A stretch of DNA of 64,000 bases, taken from positions 7,663,001-7,727,000 of the forward strand of contig NZ_CP023694.1 of assembly GCF_008705135.1 (NCBI RefSeq). Direction: 5' to 3'. Shown here one piece after another: positions 54,544-63,598 of this stretch. A program made the translations under genes and the position numbers. This DNA comes from Streptomyces coeruleorubidus (GTDB lineage Bacteria > Actinomycetota > Actinomycetes > Streptomycetales > Streptomycetaceae). Numbering within the stretch: position 1 is the first letter of the stretch; each line of letters begins with the position of its first letter. Below the pieces are notes generated by a model. The model was not told the origin of the DNA and ran no database searches. It saw only the letters and a program-made list of their open reading frames with translations.

Positions 54544-56453
54544 GAGATCCCTTTCCCGGAAAGGTGGGCAGTCCCCCAGGCATCGAGAGCAGCCGCGGCC
54601 GGCACGGGCAGACGGGTCTGGAAGCGCCACCAGCCCACGCGTATCGATTCCGCCGTAGCGTTGCCCCACTCCTGCACGTAGGCGGGCGCCTCGTGCGGAT
54701 CACCGCTGGTGAAGCGCTGCCAGATCCAGGCCGCAGCGTGGCGCCGTCGTTGAGGAGTGACGGACATCCCAAGAGGGCGGAAGACGGGCGCGAGTGCGCC
54801 CTCAGGGAGCTCACATAGGTCGGCAAGACCAGCTCTGCGGGCGGCATAATCGACCAGCCCGCGTTCCTGAAGACGTTCCGCCACCAGCGTCACCCTCTCC
54901 CAGAACGCGTCCGCGTCGGAGATTCGCCGGACAACCTTGGTGGCGGCACGTATGGCCTTGCCTCCGTCCATGCCCAATACCTCGGCGGCGAGCGGCCAAC
55001 TGGACGCGCCCGCCAGGCGGGCCAGGGCCAGGGCGGTGAACCGCCTTCCCCACAACGGACTGGTTCCGGGCAGATGCGCGGCAACGAGCTCGCTGTAGTC
55101 CGCAGCATCAGCGAGATGAGGAACGTGACAGGGGCTGATTCCCACTGGTCTGACGGCTGCGAGGGCGCCGACAACACGTGAGGAACGAGGAGCAACGGCA
55201 GCCATCATTTCGTCGATGACAGCGGGGCGGCGCATCTTGCGAAGCCGGTCTCCGACACCGGCGACCCGTTGCAGGTCCGCCAGGCGCCGGGCCCAAGGAG
55301 CCAGTACTTGTGCACCGCTCTCGAAGTTCGGGGCATCGAGGACCGCGGAAGCGAGCGCCAAATAGGCCATGGCGTGAGCGGCTGTTGCAGGCATTGCTCC
55401 GAGGTGACTCGCGCTACCACTGCGGATGGCCTGGCGCCGTTGACGGTCTTCAGCCACCGCTTGGGCCATGTAGCCCGGGAAGACGGAGACATCGGTCTCA
55501 TCAGAGGCGAGACGGGCCATGGCTGTCAGCAGTCGTAGGGAAGCAAACCAATCGCTCGAGGAGACAGACGTACCCGCCACGGACCCCTCGGCTCCGTCTG
55601 CGATGGCGAGAACCTGCAGCTGGAGAACAGCTAAGGAGTCGTTCACGGCTACTGTCGGCATGTCCTTGTACTGCTGCGGGCACAGTCCGCCGCGGCGGCC
55701 GCCACGGGCTGACGGTCCGCCAGGCGGACGATTGCCGCATTCACCAGGACCAGGCAGCGGAGGCCGCGAGAGCAGACCACGTTGGTTGCTGTGGTTGCCG
55801 CGCCTGAGCCGGATGCTGCACGCGGGGCAGAGATCGATCAGCAGGCAACGGTGGACGGGGCACACCGCCGCGATCCCAAGGCGCCACCACAGCGGCCATA
55901 CCGGTGTCTCCGCAAGGCAGTACGGGCAGGCACGGCTTGACGTGGTCAACATCCATTCACGAAGAGCGACAAGCCGCATCGACGTCCGGTCGCTCGGCTC
56001 CAGGCCCGCGAAGTCGAGTGCGGTTCCGTCATACCGGGCGAGCTGCATGGCCTGAAGCGTTCGGACTGGCAACCCTGTCGCATCGCGCAGGCCGCTGAGG
56101 CTCTGAGCAGTGAGAATGACTCCGAAAAACACGGGCCGAGTGATTGCCGCGCCTTCGGAACACTCCAACCCCAGTGCGTGGGCAGCCCGGCCGGGAGGAA
56201 CGTTCAGCGTGCCCGCCACACGATCTACCCAGGAGGAGAAAGCCTCGCCGCTAACCGGCTTCGGCACGACAGGAAGCCGGCGGGCACGGGGTACGACAAC
56301 AGGACTTTGCGCAGGTACTTGTGTGTTCGTGCGTCTCGCAAGCACGTGCGCTGCCGCCAATGCCGCCCTCCATTTGCGCGTCCGTCTCAGGCACTTTCGA
56401 CGATCTCTCCTGACGAAAGCGTTCGTCAGTGAACGCCGACCCCGGTAGGCCAC
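54540..56453 (-). CDS. tniQ: TniQ/TnsD-family target-selection protein (first copy)
   Basis: A 637-residue TniQ protein, the first gene of the transposition operon. RRLPVVPKPVSGEAFSSWVD opens the domain, and zinc ligands C176/C179, C198/H201 and C209/C212 (CPYC, CPVH, CPAC) occupy the same places as in the second copy. The C-terminal WIWQRFTSGDPHEAP segment is also shared. It begins at a GTG at 56453 without a strong ribosome site; the conserved part starts near residue 55. The 167-base gap to the NACHT gene should contain divergent promoters. Confidence 0.88.
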   Translation of the reverse strand: MAYRGRRSLTNAFVRRDRRKCLRRTRKWRAALAAAHVLARRTNTQVPAQSPVVVPRARRLPVVPKPVSGEAFSSWVDRVAGTLNVPPGRAAHALGLECSEGAAITRPVFFGVILTAQSLSGLRDATGLPVRTLQAMQLARYDGTALDFAGLEPSDRTSMRLVALREWMLTTSSRACPYCLAETPVWPLWWRLGIAAVCPVHRCLLIDLCPACSIRLRRGNHSNQRGLLSRPPLPGPGECGNRPPGGPSARGGRRGGLCPQQYKDMPTVAVNDSLAVLQLQVLAIADGAEGSVAGTSVSSSDWFASLRLLTAMARLASDETDVSVFPGYMAQAVAEDRQRRQAIRSGSASHLGAMPATAAHAMAYLALASAVLDAPNFESGAQVLAPWARRLADLQRVAGVGDRLRKMRRPAVIDEMMAAVAPRSSRVVGALAAVRPVGISPCHVPHLADAADYSELVAAHLPGTSPLWGRRFTALALARLAGASSWPLAAEVLGMDGGKAIRAATKVVRRISDADAFWERVTLVAERLQERGLVDYAARRAGLADLCELPEGALAPVFRPLGMSVTPQRRRHAAAWIWQRFTSGDPHEAPAYVQEWGNATAESIRVGWWRFQTRLPVPAAAALDAWGTAHLSGKGIS

Positions 56454-56620
56454 TTGACGTTATTCCTTCCCCGATGTTCCCGGCGAGAACCCGTCTGAGC
56501 TGTTGGCCTCGCACGCGGTGGCCGTCGCCTTTGAGGGAGACGATTCGGTGTGGCGGGCGAGGCGGTCAACCAACGCGGTCCAAGACGCCGCTTGGCAGTG
56601 GGCGCTGAGAGAATCACGTC

Positions 56621-59600
56621 ATGTCGAGTGACGTATTTGGGTTCCATGTACCTCGTGTGTGCAGAGTCCGCGGCGCCAGCACCACCGCGGAGGATTTGAT
56701 TCCGTTGGCTACCGAGGCCTTTCGCGTCGACGACGAGGATGTGATCACGGAGCCTGCTGCTGTGCGCGAGGGAGTGCTGGCGCTGCCCTCCGCGGTTGCG
56801 GCCGCTGGCGCAATGGTCGTGCTGGGCGAACCGGGGGCCGGAAAGACCTTCATGCTGGAGGCCCTCACCACCGGACTGCCGAGGGTCCTGGACTCGTGGG
56901 AACGGAACGCCGACGCCTGCCTATGGGTATCGGGCGCTGACCTGACGGAGGCCTCCTACCAGGACGAGCTGGGCCGCCATCTCGACGCATTGCCGTCGGC
57001 CGGGGAGGCCGCCGACGATGCCGGCGTGCTGACGGTGGTCCTGGACCAGACCGACGAGAGCTCACTTCGTCCGTACCTGCCGAGGCGGTTGCAGAAGTCG
57101 CTCCGCAACCGGGACACAAGTCGGATCCGTCTTCTCATGGCCTGCCGCACCGCTGACTATCCAGGAGCCATGACGCCTGTGCTGTCCGAAGCCTTTCGGG
57201 TGTGCCAATGTGTCGATCTTGCGCCGTTGAGCCGGAGAGAGGCCGTGGCATTGGCGGACAGCGCCCAGGTCCCCGGAGAGGAGCTGGTGACGGCGGCCGA
57301 GACAGCGGGGGCTGCCGTGCTGGCCAGCGTTCCGCTGACCTTGGAACTGCTGGTCCTCACATACAGGGCCGACGGCCAACTGCACGGCACGCCTGAGGAA
57401 CTCTTCGCCCGCGGTGTGGAGTGGCTCGCGGACGACCCCGATCCTGATCGCCTCAACGGAGCCGTGTTCACCACCCCTCCGCAGCGTTTGCGGGCGGCGG
57501 GGCGTATCGCCGCTTGGATGTTGCTCTCTGGGCGTCGCAGCGTGTGGCGAGGCCCCGCCTTCAGCGCCGGCGCCTTCGATCTGCCAGGCGGCCTTCTGGC
57601 GGGTGGCGAAGAGCGAACCGCCGCAGGATCCTACGAGATCACGCCCAAGGTGCTGGAAGAGACGCTCGCGACAGCCCTGTTCACCGCACCGGACGACAAT
57701 CGGACAGCGTTCCGGCACTCCTCAGTAGCCGCGTTCCTTGCCGCCCGCTATCTCACCGATCGGGACACCACACAGCGGCAGTTGGAAAATCTCTTCCTCG
57801 TTGGTGCACCGGCAGGCGGTGCGGCGAGTATCCCGCCTCCGTTGCGGGAGACAGCCGCGTGGCTGGTGGCCCTGAACCCCACAGCCACCGAATGGTTGGC
57901 TGACGCCGACCCCGAGAGCCTTGCTGTGCACAGCGCACTGGTGCGCTCCGACGAGGTACGCCGTCTGACCGTGACGAGGCTGCTCGAGCGTGCGCCTGAG
58001 GTGGAACTCGGAGACACGCGCTGGGAGCTTTCCCGTTGGGACCTCCGGCATCCACTGCTGGCGGATCAACTCGCCGATGTGCTGGAGAACGTTGCAAGCG
58101 ACAACGCCACTGATTGGCAGGTCAGGGCACGAGTTCGCCTCGCTGTCCGGTTGGCCCAGGAAGCTGGTTCGGCGAATTCCAGGCTGGCAGGAGAGCTCCT
58201 GGGACTAGTCGAGGACGACACCTGGCACCAGGTCGAGCGTCGTTTGGCTGCGCGCGCGGCGTTCGCATGTGATGCCGATCGGGCAGTACCTGTGCTCAAG
58301 CGAGTTCTCGCCTCGCTGGCGCAGCCGTCCTACGCGAAGAGGGTGGATGCCGACCACGATCTCCGTGGGACTGTGCTGGCATTGCTGTGGCCGCAGTACC
58401 TGGACGTGGCAACAATGCTGGCCGCGCTGCGCCCTCCGTCTCCTCATCTGTACGGCATGAACGCCGATTTCTTGAGGACGATGCCGGTCGAGTGCCCAGA
58501 TGATCAGCTGCCGCAAGTTTTGGCCTGGGCCCAGGCCACCGTCCTCCAGCCTCGATCCTCGAAATCGGGCTTCGTCTTCGCATCCCATCGTATTGAGACG
58601 AGGTTGATTGATTCTCTGATCGATCGGGTCCTCGGTAGTCAGGACTCGGCGCAGCATCTCGAAACCCTGGCGAAGATCATCTTTTGTCTCCTTCGCGGCC
58701 ATAACAAGGTCCGTATTCCAGATTGCCTGCAACCCGACGAGCACGGCGATGAACCGGCCGACACACAGTCAACGCGTCGGCTGTTGACCGAGGCGTTGGT
58801 CGGCGAGGCCGTCCGCTTGGAAGTCCATCCACGTGAAGCAGCCTGGCTCATCGTCGACGATTGGGAACTACCCGCGTCGCTGCGATGGAACGCCGCCTCG
58901 GTTCCTGACACGCTCATCCGACACCAGTTGGTGGACGGAGCGGACTTTGCCTGGGCACTGGAGCAGACGAGCCGGGCAGCGGCGTCCGGAGATACAGGTC
59001 TCGTCGCCGCGTACGGTGAACTGGCCGCGCGGTTGTTCCCTCATAATGATCATGAGGCATTCGAGTTGGCCTACGACGAGGACCACCCGGCCTGGCCGTA
59101 TCTGCGCCCCTACTATGACCCGATCGACCTCCGCAGCGAACTGGCCACTGCGCTCCGTCGCAGCCATCGTGTCAAGAACAAGAGTTGGCCGGAAGCACCA
59201 GAGTTCGCAGTCGAGCAGGTGCGGCTTCTCACCGCTGCCAGAGAAGGCGACAACGACAGCCTGTGGCAACTCCTATGGCGCCTGCGCGCCGATCCGCGAA
59301 CTGGTCTGCTGGAAAGCCCGACTGGCCCGATCAGGTCCTGGCCGGGTGCCACAGCCCTCGCCGACGATCTGGCAGACCTGCCGGAACTCGCACTGCGCTA
59401 TCTCACCACAGAACACGACCATGCTGATTCCTGGCTCGCCCAGTCCCGGCATGACAAGCGCTCTTGGGCCGGGTACGTCCTCCTGCTAGAGATTCACAGC
59501 GAGCACAACCTCAGCGAGCTGCCCAGCCCGGCGTGGAGTTCTTGGACCGCCGCCATCCTCACCGAGTATTTGGGCACTTCGACCAGCTACACCGAAGCCG

Positions 59601-61156
59601 CTCGCCGCGATTTGCTGTGGCAGGCAGCCAGCCACGCACCCGAGTCCCTAAGCCGACGTATCACCCAGCTGGTCCCGGATGCCCTTGCGCACGCCCGCCA
59701 GCCGATCGAACTCCACCCGCTTGACCCACGTTGGGCCAGAGAACTGCAGACAGCCATGGAGGCCCTGGCCATGCAACTCTCGGCCTGCCTCGGGCTCGCG
59801 CAGATCGAGGTGGATGCTGCAGGGCAGAGCAGACGGGCGAGCGAGGGCGGAACGTGGACTTTGCCCGATGGCGACGAAGCGCGTGAGGCGGCTCTGCGTA
59901 CCTGGTACGACTTGCTCAGGTCTCTCCTGGCCAGCGGCAGCAAGATCGCGGATGGCCTCATCGACGCCGCGCTCCGGGGGCGCTCAGAGAGTCCGGGCGC
60001 CGCGAATCTCTTTGTGCGCGCGGCCCAAGCCCTGCTGGGAATTGATGCCGAGCGGAACTGGTCCCGAGTGAAGACGCTCACGGCAACCGATGCGGATCTC
60101 GGTCGTCAATTGGCGGAAGCCTGTACCCAGACCGAGATCCACAGTCAGATCCAGGGCGCATTGAACGAGGCGCAGCTTGCTGATCTGTATGTGTGGCTCA
60201 GTGACTTGTACCCCGACGAAGCGGAGGGCCCGCGCCTCGGAGTTCACTGGGTGAGTGCCTCGGAAGAGGCATGCCAGTGGAGAGACGGCCTGCCTCGCGA
60301 GCTGAGCCGGCGAGCGACTGCAGAAGCAGTTCGCCAGTTGCGCCGCCTGTCGGACCAGTATCCCCACCGGCTGTCCCTGGCAGCGGCCCTCGGTGCAGCA
60401 ACCAAGCACCATGCCGCAGCGATCTGGAGCCGGGTAGGTCTAGACGACGTGGTACGAGTTCTGCAGGACCCATCGCGGCGCGTCATCCGTACGAGCACGG
60501 ACCTTCTTGACGTCGTGCATGAGGTCCTGGAACACGTGGGCAACGAGCTTCCCCCGCATGGCGAGCTTTTGTGGGACCGAACACCAGGTAGGCGTCCTCG
60601 GTCGAAGTCCGCCTCGACCACGGTTGCCGAGTCTGTCCCTGAAACCTGGCGCCCCAAGCTTGAAGCTGCTCTGTGTGCCTACCTCGCCCACGAACTGACT
60701 CTGCGACTGGCTGGCCACCGCGTCGCAGTGAACCGAGAGGTGATGATCTACCCCACCGACGCATACGGCGCAGGCGATCGCACTGACATCCTGATCGACG
60801 CCGCACCTTCATCCAGCGACGAGTTCGGCACCGCCGCGGACGGACATGTGAAACTCGTAATCGAGGTCAAGGGATCCTGGAACCGGGGGGTCGCAACATC
60901 CCAGGAGGAGCAGTTGGCAGGCAGGTACCTGCCGGAGGCAATGACGGACGTCGGCATCTACCTCGTCGGCTGGTACCCGGTCGAACTCTGGGACGATCCG
61001 AGTGACAACCGAAGGGCACGCGCGAAAAAGCTGGACTTCGACACGCTGGTGTCTGATCTGAAAGGACAGGCGCTGCGTCTTTCTCAGACGGATTCAGTAC
61101 ACCTTCGCCCCATGGTCATCACCATTCCGCGACCGCACAGACAAGTAGATCTCTGA
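56621..61156 (+). CDS. NACHT-type NTPase with predicted C-terminal nuclease domain
   Basis: A 1511-residue protein. The Walker A is GEPGAGKTF at residues 69-77. A Walker B-like TVVLDQTDES follows. The segment FRHSSVAAFLAARYLTDR at about 366-383 is the winged-helix hallmark of NACHT/STAND NTPases. Residues about 400-1330 are helical, probably a sensor of repeat type. The C-terminus holds D1389 (DILIDAA) and E1415-V-K1417 (LVIEVKGSW), the PD-(D/E)xK nuclease pattern. Such proteins sense phage components and degrade nucleic acid when activated (family knowledge of bacterial NACHT/Avs). The ATG at 56621 follows GAGAGAATCAC, a weak site. It is divergent from the transposition operon. Confidence 0.82.
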   Translation: MSSDVFGFHVPRVCRVRGASTTAEDLIPLATEAFRVDDEDVITEPAAVREGVLALPSAVAAAGAMVVLGEPGAGKTFMLEALTTGLPRVLDSWERNADACLWVSGADLTEASYQDELGRHLDALPSAGEAADDAGVLTVVLDQTDESSLRPYLPRRLQKSLRNRDTSRIRLLMACRTADYPGAMTPVLSEAFRVCQCVDLAPLSRREAVALADSAQVPGEELVTAAETAGAAVLASVPLTLELLVLTYRADGQLHGTPEELFARGVEWLADDPDPDRLNGAVFTTPPQRLRAAGRIAAWMLLSGRRSVWRGPAFSAGAFDLPGGLLAGGEERTAAGSYEITPKVLEETLATALFTAPDDNRTAFRHSSVAAFLAARYLTDRDTTQRQLENLFLVGAPAGGAASIPPPLRETAAWLVALNPTATEWLADADPESLAVHSALVRSDEVRRLTVTRLLERAPEVELGDTRWELSRWDLRHPLLADQLADVLENVASDNATDWQVRARVRLAVRLAQEAGSANSRLAGELLGLVEDDTWHQVERRLAARAAFACDADRAVPVLKRVLASLAQPSYAKRVDADHDLRGTVLALLWPQYLDVATMLAALRPPSPHLYGMNADFLRTMPVECPDDQLPQVLAWAQATVLQPRSSKSGFVFASHRIETRLIDSLIDRVLGSQDSAQHLETLAKIIFCLLRGHNKVRIPDCLQPDEHGDEPADTQSTRRLLTEALVGEAVRLEVHPREAAWLIVDDWELPASLRWNAASVPDTLIRHQLVDGADFAWALEQTSRAAASGDTGLVAAYGELAARLFPHNDHEAFELAYDEDHPAWPYLRPYYDPIDLRSELATALRRSHRVKNKSWPEAPEFAVEQVRLLTAAREGDNDSLWQLLWRLRADPRTGLLESPTGPIRSWPGATALADDLADLPELALRYLTTEHDHADSWLAQSRHDKRSWAGYVLLLEIHSEHNLSELPSPAWSSWTAAILTEYLGTSTSYTEAARRDLLWQAASHAPESLSRRITQLVPDALAHARQPIELHPLDPRWARELQTAMEALAMQLSACLGLAQIEVDAAGQSRRASEGGTWTLPDGDEAREAALRTWYDLLRSLLASGSKIADGLIDAALRGRSESPGAANLFVRAAQALLGIDAERNWSRVKTLTATDADLGRQLAEACTQTEIHSQIQGALNEAQLADLYVWLSDLYPDEAEGPRLGVHWVSASEEACQWRDGLPRELSRRATAEAVRQLRRLSDQYPHRLSLAAALGAATKHHAAAIWSRVGLDDVVRVLQDPSRRVIRTSTDLLDVVHEVLEHVGNELPPHGELLWDRTPGRRPRSKSASTTVAESVPETWRPKLEAALCAYLAHELTLRLAGHRVAVNREVMIYPTDAYGAGDRTDILIDAAPSSSDEFGTAADGHVKLVIEVKGSWNRGVATSQEEQLAGRYLPEAMTDVGIYLVGWYPVELWDDPSDNRRARAKKLDFDTLVSDLKGQALRLSQTDSVHLRPMVITIPRPHRQVDL

Positions 61157-61215
61157 ATCCGCGTTGTGCCTCTGCCACCCGCGCGGCTTGAGAGGACTGG
61201 CATCAAGATCGATTG

Positions 61216-61722
61216 TCACAAGTGACGCCGCATTACCTCGATGCAATCGGCTCGGGCTGCTGTTGACCGATCTCGGGGATACGGCGAACCGAGATTCATG
61301 CCACCGTCGGTGGTGATCGGCGGCTGGTCCCAGGCGAGGCTCATCTGCGCGCCGGCCTCCGCTCGGGCCGTGGCCACGAGCGTCGCGTAGGGGCCCGCGA
61401 CGGCGGATGCCTCGATCTGGAGCCACGCCTGATGGAAGGCCATCTGGGCCAATAGGCCGCTGACTTCGTCGGTGAGCTGTTGTCGTACGGCGGAGGAGGA
61501 TTTGGGGCGTCGCCGTATGCGGTACGGCATCTCCAGGTACTCCTCGACCGCCGTCAGGGCTTCGGCGAAGGTCTTGGCACGGCGTTCCCTGCGTACGGCC
61601 CGCTGGTTGAGGGTGTACGTGAAATAGGCGCCGAAGAGAGCGATGCAGGGGACGATCAGCGCGGCGGTCTGGGCCCAGGTCCAGCCGCCGTCCGTCGTTT
61701 GTGCCGCCGCGATGACCGCCAC
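61216..61722 (-). CDS. One-TM protein, candidate CBASS membrane effector
   Basis: A 168-residue protein. A TM helix at about residues 13-35 (WAQTAALIVPCIALFGAYFT) is followed by a basic, coiled helical region (RAVRRERRAKTFAEALTAVE). The GTG at 61722 has GGAGAG upstream; a longer frame starts at 61767. It overlaps the E2-like gene by 66 bases. It follows the CD-NTase and E2-like genes in the same direction, the place of the membrane effector in CBASS operons. It has no clear SAVED or other nucleotide-sensing domain, so the assignment is by context. Confidence 0.65.
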   Translation of the reverse strand: MAVIAAAQTTDGGWTWAQTAALIVPCIALFGAYFTYTLNQRAVRRERRAKTFAEALTAVEEYLEMPYRIRRRPKSSSAVRQQLTDEVSGLLAQMAFHQAWLQIEASAVAGPYATLVATARAEAGAQMSLAWDQPPITTDGGMNLGSPYPRDRSTAARADCIEVMRRHL

Positions 61723-62189
61723 GCACCACTCTCCGGTATGCCGTGAGGCGCATCCTCTACGAGCCACTGGCCGCCTTGCTCACCGCCGGTGAGCCGCCAG
61801 TAGTGTTCGAGGAACAAGTGTGTGCGGACTATCTCGATGAGGTCCAGCAGCCCTTTCGAACTCGTCCAGCGTCGCTCTTCTGGGTCGAGCGGGTACCAGA
61901 GGCAGAGGGCGTCGTCGAACTTGTACCGGTGCTTCGACGGGACTCCCGGCTTGGCGTGGACGCGCGGAAAGTCCTCGGGTCGCTGACCGTAGGTGGAGTA
62001 GGGCGGGTCCGCATAGAAGCGGATCCGGACGTCGATGGGGTCGGGCTCGCCTATGACATCGAGTCCGGTGAGCCTGTAGATCAACGTCCCTCGGTCGTAC
62101 GTGTGTTGGAGTGAGTCGCCGAAGTGCCGCCTGGCGTCCCGTTCGAGCGGGGCCCACCATGCTGGCTGGGCCCCGTACCAGAGGGGCAT
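61656..62189 (-). CDS. E2-like ubiquitin-conjugation-fold protein (CBASS type II short)
   Basis: A 177-residue protein. The centre reads SKHRYKFDDALCLWYPLDPE, where Cys96 in LCLWYP is the expected E2 catalytic cysteine and H87 lies before it, as in bacterial E2-like proteins of CBASS operons. An IRFYADPP strand precedes it. There is no E1 or JAB domain, which fits the short type II CBASS in which a lone E2-like protein primes the cyclase. It starts at 62189, six bases past the CD-NTase stop (62195). The C-terminal 25 residues are Arg/Pro-rich and overlap the next gene. Confidence 0.72.
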   Translation of the reverse strand: MPLWYGAQPAWWAPLERDARRHFGDSLQHTYDRGTLIYRLTGLDVIGEPDPIDVRIRFYADPPYSTYGQRPEDFPRVHAKPGVPSKHRYKFDDALCLWYPLDPEERRWTSSKGLLDLIEIVRTHLFLEHYWRLTGGEQGGQWLVEDAPHGIPESGAWRSSRRHKRRTAAGPGPRPPR

Positions 62190-62194
62190 GGGTA

Positions 62195-63226
62195 TCAGTC
62201 TCCCCAGGCCCGGGGCATGGTCGGCGTGACGAGCCGGGTGGCGAGCCCGAGTCCCGATGCGGCCGTACCGCCCGCGAGGACGGTCTGTGCGAGGCGCCTG
62301 GCCTCCTCCTGCGTGCCGTCCGCGTTCGCCACGAGCTCCGGAAGGACCTGGTGCAGCGCGTGCTGCGCGCTGCGTGGGCGCCTGGCCTTCTCGTGCTCGA
62401 TCGCGAGGTCGATGTACTCCTTGGCGGTGCGCAGCCGCTTGCGCACCTCGCGGCGCGGCATGTTGAGTGGGATCGGGCCGGCCACACCGGCCGGGTCGGG
62501 CGTCGGGCCCTTGTCGATCTCGTCCGCCGCGCACGTGAAGAAGACCTGCAGCGCGTTGATCAGCGGCATGGGCTCGTCGAGGCAGTCGAGGCACAGGGCT
62601 TTGATGTTCCAGCTGCACATGGGCTTGCTGTGCGTGCAGTTCCAGTGCTTCAGGAGCCGGACCGTACGCGCGAAGACGACCTTCGTGTCCTCGATGGCCT
62701 GGAGCACCATCCGGGTGTGGGTGATCGGGTCGGCGCGGTCCCATTGGTCTGCGATCTTGGTGTTCGGGATGTACAGCCCGCGGCCCGAGGGGTGCGGGAG
62801 CGCGGTCATCACGTCCGCCGTGAAGTCGGCCTGTCCCGGCGTGACCGGGTCGCCGAAGCGTACGAGCACGGCGCGGCGGCGGCCCTCGACCTCGATGGTG
62901 AGCTTGTCGAACTCGTCGTCGAGGTCCTCGTGGATCACCTCGCGAACCTTCTCCATGAGGTCCAGGGCGCTCTTCTTGTCCGGGCCGTACGGCTTGGCGT
63001 CCTGATTGGTGAGGACGACGCCGAGGTCCACGTCGGTGAGGGGGGTGTTGGCGTCGCCGTGGGCGACGCTGCCGTTGTAGTAGGTGGTGGAGCCGGGGAA
63101 AGCCCGGCGTGCGGACGCGGCCAGTAGCTGGCGGCGGCGCTTGGCCTCGGCGAGTTCCTCGTCGGTCACCTGGATCTTGCGGCGCCCCTCCTCGAGGAGC
63201 TGCGCAAGGTTCTCTTTGCGAACCAT
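62195..63226 (-). CDS. CD-NTase-family cyclase (CBASS)
   Basis: A 343-residue nucleotidyltransferase of the cGAS/DncV-like (CD-NTase) type. The active site is NGSVAHGDANTPLTDVDLGV, giving the GS motif at 52-53 and the metal Asp pair D65/D67. A third acidic residue is likely in the QADFTADVM segment. The helical C-terminal lobe contains HWNCTHSKPMCSWNIKALCL. The ATG at 63226 follows GGAGG. It would make a cyclic oligonucleotide in response to phage, activating the membrane protein encoded by the third gene. The product cannot be predicted. Confidence 0.85.
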   Translation of the reverse strand: MVRKENLAQLLEEGRRKIQVTDEELAEAKRRRQLLAASARRAFPGSTTYYNGSVAHGDANTPLTDVDLGVVLTNQDAKPYGPDKKSALDLMEKVREVIHEDLDDEFDKLTIEVEGRRRAVLVRFGDPVTPGQADFTADVMTALPHPSGRGLYIPNTKIADQWDRADPITHTRMVLQAIEDTKVVFARTVRLLKHWNCTHSKPMCSWNIKALCLDCLDEPMPLINALQVFFTCAADEIDKGPTPDPAGVAGPIPLNMPRREVRKRLRTAKEYIDLAIEHEKARRPRSAQHALHQVLPELVANADGTQEEARRLAQTVLAGGTAASGLGLATRLVTPTMPRAWGD

Positions 63227-63285
63227 CGATACCTCCTTGCACGCTGGGAGACGAGACTTCGGCCTCCCACCAGCGCGAGACGTTC

Positions 63286-63450
63286 CTACTTTTCGCGGCG
63301 GACACCCTTGAACGGCATGCTCCCTGTCTTCCCGTCCATGAAGCGGCCGTTCTCACCTCGCTTTGTCCACGTGGCGGTCCGGGGATTGAGGACCTGGCTC
63401 CGCCGGGAGAGACTGCCGCGACGGAATCCCTTGCCAGTGTTCGTAGCCAT
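63286..63450 (-). CDS. Small basic protein next to CBASS operon
   Basis: A 54-residue basic protein, MATNTGKGFRRGSLSRRSQV then NPRTATWTKRGENGRFMDGK and PFKGVRRE. Similar short proteins with a TWTKRD...GRFMD core occur on phage and plasmid DNA as I remember; their function is unknown. A potential upstream extension to 63552 is not needed. AAGGGTGG precedes the ATG. It is in the same direction as, and upstream of, the CD-NTase gene and may be cotranscribed. Confidence 0.7.
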   Translation of the reverse strand: MATNTGKGFRRGSLSRRSQVLNPRTATWTKRGENGRFMDGKTGSMPFKGVRREK

Positions 63451-63483
63451 ATGGCCACCACCCTTCGTCGTTGAGGCCCAGTC

Positions 63484-63519
63484 GATTGCAAGATCGACAT
63501 CAGTACCGATCTTGCAATC
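63484..63519. promoter_or_regulatory. 13-bp inverted-repeat operator between divergent genes
   Basis: GATTGCAAGATCG (63484-63496) and its exact reverse complement CGATCTTGCAATC (63507-63519) are separated by 10 bases. The site lies between the leftward small-protein/CBASS genes and the rightward HTH gene. It is less GC-rich than its surroundings. It is a likely binding site for the HTH protein. Confidence 0.7.
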
Positions 63520-63598
63520 AGGAGTGTAAGGAGTGCGGTTCGACTTTCGCAAGCGGTACCTGATGTGTAACCATGCGCGGGAGAGAGAGGAGGAGATC

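Larger units (their letters stand above)
48589..56453 (-). mobile_element. Tn7-like transposon core (tniQ-tnsA-tnsB-tnsC-tniQ)
   Basis: Five overlapping or nearly overlapping minus-strand genes encode TnsA nuclease, TnsB DDE transposase, TnsC ATPase and two TniQ target-selection proteins, with repeats resembling transposase sites at the tniQ side. No Cas genes or CRISPR repeats were seen, so this is a protein-guided rather than RNA-guided Tn7-like element. The right end was not found between 56.5 and 64 kb by eye and may lie beyond the window, in which case the defence genes at 56.6-63.5 kb are cargo. Confidence 0.85.
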
